From Methylomarinum sp964474415 (GTDB lineage Bacteria; Pseudomonadota; Gammaproteobacteria; Methylococcales; Methylomonadaceae), in assembly GCA_964474415.1 (NCBI GenBank), contig CAYYSO010000097.1, positions 1 through 9,254 of the forward strand: DNA of 9,254 nt, written 5' to 3'. Position numbers and translations under genes: made by a program. Position 1 is the first letter of the stretch. Every line of letters begins with the position of its first letter. Below the pieces are notes generated by a model. It had not been told where the DNA came from. It saw nothing but the letters and a program-made list of their open reading frames with translations, and searched no databases. Below are positions 5,118 through 9,254 of the stretch, piece after piece.

Positions 5118-7709
5118 ATGTCAGATTTCGCTAAAGAAATTATCCCCGTTAATCTCGAAGACGAGATGAAACAATCTTATCTCGATTACGCAATGAGTGT
5201 CATTGTCGGTCGAGCGCTTCCCGATGTCAGAGATGGTTTAAAACCTGTGCATCGTCGTGTTTTATACGCGATGAATGTACTCGGAAATGACTGGAACAAA
5301 CCCTATAAAAAATCCGCCCGGGTAGTGGGTGATGTCATCGGTAAATACCATCCACATGGTGATACAGCTGTATACGACACGATTGTGCGTATGGCACAAC
5401 CGTTTTCCATGCGCTATATGCTGATAGACGGGCAGGGCAATTTTGGTTCTGTTGATGGCGACTCTCCGGCAGCCATGCGTTATACCGAAGTCCGCATGGC
5501 CAAAATTTCCCATGAATTACTGGCTGATCTGGACAAGGAAACAGTTGATTTTGTCGCTAACTACGATGAATCGGAATCCGAGCCGACCGTTATGCCAACG
5601 CGCATTCCAACTTTGCTGATAAACGGTTCATCGGGTATTGCTGTTGGGATGGCAACTAATATTCCACCGCATAATCTATCTGAAATCATCAGCGCTTGTC
5701 TGGCATTGATAGAGAATCCCGATAAAAGTATTGTCGAACTGATGGAGATCATACCGGGTCCTGATTTTCCTACAGCTGCAATCATTAATGGCGCTTCCGG
5801 TATTTTTGATGCTTACAGCACCGGTCGCGGCAAGATACATTTACGAGCCCGATGCCATTTTGAGGATATTGGTGATAGTGGCCGACAAGCTATTATTACC
5901 ACAGAATTGCCTTATCAGGTCAATAAAGCCCGTCTGCTGGAAAAAATTGCTGAAATGGTTAAAGACGGCAAGTTAGAAGGTATTTCCGGCTTACGGGACG
6001 AGTCGGATAAAGACGGAATGCGTATGGTTATTGAATTACGCCGAGGTGAAGTGCCGGAAGTGGTGTTGAATAACCTGTATAAACAAACTCAGTTACAGAC
6101 TGTCTTCGGTATCAATATGGTCGCCTTGCATCATGGCCGCCCTCATTGCATGAATCTTAAAGATATTCTGAGCGCTTTTATTGATCATCGCCGCGAAATC
6201 GTTACCCGTAGAACGCTTTATAATTTAAGAAAAGCGCGTGAAAGAGCCCATATATTAGAGGGTCTGGCAGTTGCTTTGGCCAATATCGATGAAATGATCG
6301 AACTGATCAAAACATCGCCGAATCCGGCAGAGGCCAAAAAGGGGTTGTTAACTAAGGCCTGGGATGCTGGATTGGTGGCATCATTGCTGGAAAGAGCTGA
6401 TGCTGAGCGTTCCAGGCCGGAAGATTTGCTACCTGAATTTGGCATTGTTGACGGTGTTTACAGACTGTCTGAAACACAGGCACAAGCTATTCTGGATTTG
6501 CGTCTACATCGATTAACCGGTCTTGAACAGGATAAAATTGTTAATGAATACAAACAGCTTTTAGAACTGATTGATGAATATTTGTATATTCTCGGCAGTG
6601 ATGAGCGTTTGATGGAGGTTATTAAGGAAGAACTGGAGGAAATTCGGGATCAATATGCCGATCAACGGCGAACTGAAATTATTCAGGATTATCTCAACCT
6701 GTCAGCGGAAGACCTGATTACTGAAGAAGATGTTGTAGTTACGATGTCTTATGAAGGTTATGTTAAATCACAACCTCTGGATGACTATAAAGCGCAACGT
6801 CGAGGCGGACGAGGGAAGTCAGCGACTGCGACCAAGGAAAAGGACTATGTTGAGAAGTTGATTATTGCCAATACCCATGACACTATTTTGTGTTTTTCAT
6901 CGGCAGGAAAAGTGTATTGGTTAAAAGTCTTTAATCTGCCGGCTGCAAGTCGTGCTTCTCGGGGTAAGCCGTTTGTTAATTTATTGCCGCTGGAGAAAGA
7001 CGAAAAAATCAACGCTATGTTGACGGTGCGTGAGTACACTGATGACAAGTTTATTTTTATGGCTACCGAATGTGGTACCGTTAAGAAGACACCTTTAAAA
7101 GAATTTGAAAGGCAAAGGGCCAATGGTAAAATTGCGATTGATTTACGTGAAAATGATGCCTTGGTAGGAGTCGCTGTAACCGATGGTCAGCAGAATGTGT
7201 TGCTATTCAGCAGTGCCGGTAAAGCGGTCTGTTTTAATGAAAAGGATGTCCGCTCTATGGGCAGAACTGCGGCAGGTGTTCGTGGTATCAAATTACAGAA
7301 AGGTCAAAAAGTGATTTCCCTAATTATTGCCAGCGAAGGCATGGTGTTGAATATCACTGAAAACGGCTTCGGTAAAAGAACCCGGCTTGAAGAATTTACC
7401 TGCCATAAACGCGGCGGGCAGGGCTTGATTGCCATTCAGACTTCAGAGCGAAACGGAGCTGTAGTCGGTGCAGTGTTGGTTAATGACGATGATGAAATTA
7501 TGTTAATTACCGATGGCGGCACTCTGGTCCGTACTCGCGTTAATGAAATTTCAATAGTGGGTAGAAATACTCAGGGGGTGACCGTGATACGCCCCGATGA
7601 CAACGAAAAAGTAGTCGGTGTGGATCGCATTGACGGATTACCCGAAGAAGAAGATGAAGAAGTACAACCAGAAGATACAGATACAAACAATATTGGAGAA
7701 GACTCGTAA
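5118..7709 (+). CDS. gyrA: DNA gyrase subunit A
   Basis: GyrA pairs with GyrB in an A2B2 enzyme that introduces negative supercoils by cutting and passing duplex DNA. At 863 residues it is of normal length and collinear with E. coli GyrA. The catalytic Tyr122 sits in MRYTE. The quinolone-determining stretch reads HPHGDTAVYDT (78-88), with Thr at 83 and Asp at 87. The GyrA box QRRGGRG is at 560-566, starting the C-terminal DNA-wrapping beta-pinwheel (about 540-838). The last 25 residues are strongly acidic (LPEEEDEEVQPED onward), like the E. coli acidic tail. Thr83 is wild type in Pseudomonas, so it does not by itself indicate acquired resistance. The ATG at 5118 is the only usable start: the frame is open back to 5064 but contains no ATG, GTG or TTG. 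The stop shares one base with serC. Confidence 0.99.
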   Translation: MSDFAKEIIPVNLEDEMKQSYLDYAMSVIVGRALPDVRDGLKPVHRRVLYAMNVLGNDWNKPYKKSARVVGDVIGKYHPHGDTAVYDTIVRMAQPFSMRYMLIDGQGNFGSVDGDSPAAMRYTEVRMAKISHELLADLDKETVDFVANYDESESEPTVMPTRIPTLLINGSSGIAVGMATNIPPHNLSEIISACLALIENPDKSIVELMEIIPGPDFPTAAIINGASGIFDAYSTGRGKIHLRARCHFEDIGDSGRQAIITTELPYQVNKARLLEKIAEMVKDGKLEGISGLRDESDKDGMRMVIELRRGEVPEVVLNNLYKQTQLQTVFGINMVALHHGRPHCMNLKDILSAFIDHRREIVTRRTLYNLRKARERAHILEGLAVALANIDEMIELIKTSPNPAEAKKGLLTKAWDAGLVASLLERADAERSRPEDLLPEFGIVDGVYRLSETQAQAILDLRLHRLTGLEQDKIVNEYKQLLELIDEYLYILGSDERLMEVIKEELEEIRDQYADQRRTEIIQDYLNLSAEDLITEEDVVVTMSYEGYVKSQPLDDYKAQRRGGRGKSATATKEKDYVEKLIIANTHDTILCFSSAGKVYWLKVFNLPAASRASRGKPFVNLLPLEKDEKINAMLTVREYTDDKFIFMATECGTVKKTPLKEFERQRANGKIAIDLRENDALVGVAVTDGQQNVLLFSSAGKAVCFNEKDVRSMGRTAAGVRGIKLQKGQKVISLIIASEGMVLNITENGFGKRTRLEEFTCHKRGGQGLIAIQTSERNGAVVGAVLVNDDDEIMLITDGGTLVRTRVNEISIVGRNTQGVTVIRPDDNEKVVGVDRIDGLPEEEDEEVQPEDTDTNNIGEDS

Positions 7710-8788
7710 TGTCGCGAATTTATAATTTTAGCGCCGGTCCGTCAACTTTGCCGGAACCCGTATTAGTGCAAGCGCAACAGGAAATGCTGGACTGGCAGGG
7801 CACTGGTATGTCGGTAATGGAAATGAGCCATCGCGGCAAACAGTTTATGGCGATTGCAGAAGCGCTACAGCAAGATTTAAGAGAACTGATGGCCATTCCT
7901 GATAATTATAAAATCGCTCTATTACAGGGTGGTGCTACGGCTCAGTTTTCCTTCATGCCACAAAATATACTGAATGGTAAAACCAAAGCCTGTTATGTCA
8001 ATACCGGAGCCTGGTCAACTAAAGCCATTAAGGATGCGGGCAGATACTGTCAGGTACAAATTGCAGCGAGTTCTGAGGACAATGCTTTTACAAGCATTCC
8101 TGCTGTAGAGGAGTGGAATATCGATCCACAAGCGGGTTATCTTCATTATACTTCGAATGAGACTATTCATGGTGTAGAATTTTCAGATATTCCACAGGTA
8201 GGTGATTTACCGTTAGTCGCAGATATGTCATCTGATATTTTGTCACGCCCGCTAGATATTAGCCGATTTGGTTTGATCTATGCCGGTACCCAGAAAAATA
8301 TGGGGCCTGCCGGAGTTACCGTAGTGATTGTCCGTGATGATTTATTAGGCCATGCAGATGCTTCTGTACCGCCGGTTTTTAATTATCAGCAACAGATCAA
8401 TAGTGATTCCATGTTGAATACCCCGGCGACATACAATTGGTATTTAGTCGGTCTGGTTTTGCAATGGCTTAAAAAACAGGGCGGTATTGAGGCCATTGAG
8501 CAACAGAATATTAAAAAAGCTACTAAACTCTATCAGGCTATTGATCAATCAAGCCTGTACAGCAATCCGGTTGATAATCTGTGTCGATCCAGAATGAATA
8601 TTCCTTTTGTTCTGGCGGATAGCGGATTGGACAAAGAATTTCTGTCTTTGGCGGAACAGAACGGTTTAAGTTCCTTAAAAGGTCATCGTTCTGTCGGTGG
8701 TATGAGGGCCAGTATTTATAACGCCATGCCTGAAGCGGGAGTTGATGCATTAATAGACTTTATGGCTGAGTTTGAAAGAACCCATTAA
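7709..8788 (+). CDS. serC: Phosphoserine aminotransferase
   Basis: SerC is a cytoplasmic, PLP-dependent class V aminotransferase (EC 2.6.1.52). It converts 3-phosphohydroxypyruvate plus glutamate to phosphoserine in serine synthesis, and makes 4-phosphohydroxythreonine for pyridoxal phosphate synthesis. At 359 residues it is near the 362 of E. coli. Visible marks are FSAGPSTLP (7-15), EMSHRGKQF (38-46), the phosphate-binding GGATAQF (74-80), Ser and Asp residues around ADMSSD (171-176), the PLP Schiff-base Lys196 in YAGTQKNMGPAG, and HRSVGGMRASIYNAMP near the C-terminus (326-341). Its ATG overlaps the gyrA stop as TAATG, and a GGAG ribosome binding site lies 10 nt upstream inside gyrA, so translational coupling is likely. 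pheA follows after 8 nt. Confidence 0.98.
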   Translation: MSRIYNFSAGPSTLPEPVLVQAQQEMLDWQGTGMSVMEMSHRGKQFMAIAEALQQDLRELMAIPDNYKIALLQGGATAQFSFMPQNILNGKTKACYVNTGAWSTKAIKDAGRYCQVQIAASSEDNAFTSIPAVEEWNIDPQAGYLHYTSNETIHGVEFSDIPQVGDLPLVADMSSDILSRPLDISRFGLIYAGTQKNMGPAGVTVVIVRDDLLGHADASVPPVFNYQQQINSDSMLNTPATYNWYLVGLVLQWLKKQGGIEAIEQQNIKKATKLYQAIDQSSLYSNPVDNLCRSRMNIPFVLADSGLDKEFLSLAEQNGLSSLKGHRSVGGMRASIYNAMPEAGVDALIDFMAEFERTH

Positions 8789-8796
8789 CCTGAACA

Positions 8797-9254
8797 ATGA
8801 CGGCTATTATTCCACTTTCAGAATTACGGGAAAAAATTGATGCAATCGATCAACAGATTCTCGCGTTAATTAATCAACGGGCTTGCTGTGCAATGGAGGT
8901 TGCCAAAACTAAGATTGCCGAAGGAGAAATCGGAACATTTTACCGGCCTGACCGTGAAGCCCTGGTTTTAAGGCGCATACAGGAGCTTAATCCGGGACCT
9001 TTGTCAGATGACACCAGCGTTCGTTTTTTCAGAGAATTAATGTCAGCCTGTCTGGCTTTGGAAAAACCACTGGAAGTCGCATTTTTAGGACCGAAAGGTA
9101 CTTTTACACAGCAGGCGACCTTTAAACATTTCGGCCATGCTGTTAATGATATTCCCGAGTCTACCATTCATGAAATTTTCAATGCGGTAGAAAATGGCCA
9201 TTGCCAGTTTGGAGTGGTACCGGTTGAAAATTCAACTGAAGGTGTGATTGCTCA
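8797..9254 (+). CDS. pheA: Chorismate mutase / prephenate dehydratase (P-protein), N-terminal part (3' end outside window)
   Basis: This is a bifunctional cytoplasmic enzyme of phenylalanine synthesis: it rearranges chorismate to prephenate and then dehydrates it to phenylpyruvate. 152 codons are visible of an expected 360 or so. Residues 1-90 are the helical AroQ chorismate mutase domain with Arg11, Arg28 and Lys39 at the same positions as the E. coli catalytic residues, and Arg53 in FYRPDRE matching E. coli Arg51. The prephenate dehydratase domain starts at VAFLGPKGTFT (94-104) and reaches VPVENSTEG (141-149) at the edge. The wording FYRPDRE and MSACLALE is of the Pseudomonas type. The ATG at 8797 has no clear ribosome binding site and lies 8 nt after serC, so it probably depends on coupling to serC translation. 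The regulatory ACT domain would be beyond the window. Confidence 0.95.
   Translation, partial: MTAIIPLSELREKIDAIDQQILALINQRACCAMEVAKTKIAEGEIGTFYRPDREALVLRRIQELNPGPLSDDTSVRFFRELMSACLALEKPLEVAFLGPKGTFTQQATFKHFGHAVNDIPESTIHEIFNAVENGHCQFGVVPVENSTEGVIA

Noticed and set aside
8940..9167. Minus-strand frame of 75 codons inside pheA
   Set aside because: Shadow of the conserved chorismate mutase/prephenate dehydratase coding sequence.

Overview
The window looks like ordinary chromosome of a mesophilic gammaproteobacterium with a moderate, slightly AT-leaning composition. The best evidence is the order gyrA-serC-pheA on one strand with almost no spacing, as in pseudomonads and relatives, together with a GyrA that matches E. 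coli GyrA residue for residue at its key positions. A PPi-type phosphoenolpyruvate carboxykinase and a REP-like palindrome with a GTAG head would suit a methylotroph or methanotroph of the Methylococcales. That placement is inference and is not proven by the window.

Layout: (1) 1-845, the C-terminal 280 codons of a PPi-type PEP carboxykinase entering from the left. (2) 846-1110, a short gap with a REP-like nested palindrome and a hairpin near the end of the next gene. (3) 1111-2862 on the minus strand, a transmembrane chemoreceptor whose periplasmic sensor domain carries a c-type heme motif (CELCH). (4) 2863-3077, a divergent control region. (5) 3078-4691, a tight three-gene cluster: low-molecular-weight protein tyrosine phosphatase, exported Dabb-domain protein, and dienelactone-hydrolase-family enzyme, separated by 12 nt each. 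(6) 4692-5117, a 426-nt gap with a large nested inverted repeat, a good sigma70 promoter for gyrA and a structured gyrA leader. (7) 5118-9254, gyrA, serC (sharing one base, TAATG) and the start of pheA, which runs off the right edge.

The right-hand operon joins DNA gyrase subunit A with serine/pyridoxal phosphate synthesis (SerC) and phenylalanine synthesis (PheA). This is a conserved housekeeping arrangement rather than a pathway. The left-hand enzyme connects oxaloacetate and PEP using pyrophosphate. The chemoreceptor probably reports on redox state or a small ligand through heme.

I found no CRISPR array, phage gene, insertion sequence, tRNA or rRNA, and no convincing new system. The least explained signals are the non-coding ones: the concentric inverted repeats at 4766-4912 and 898-960, and the mutually exclusive hairpins in the gyrA leader. 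The least explained gene set is the PTP/Dabb/DLH cluster.
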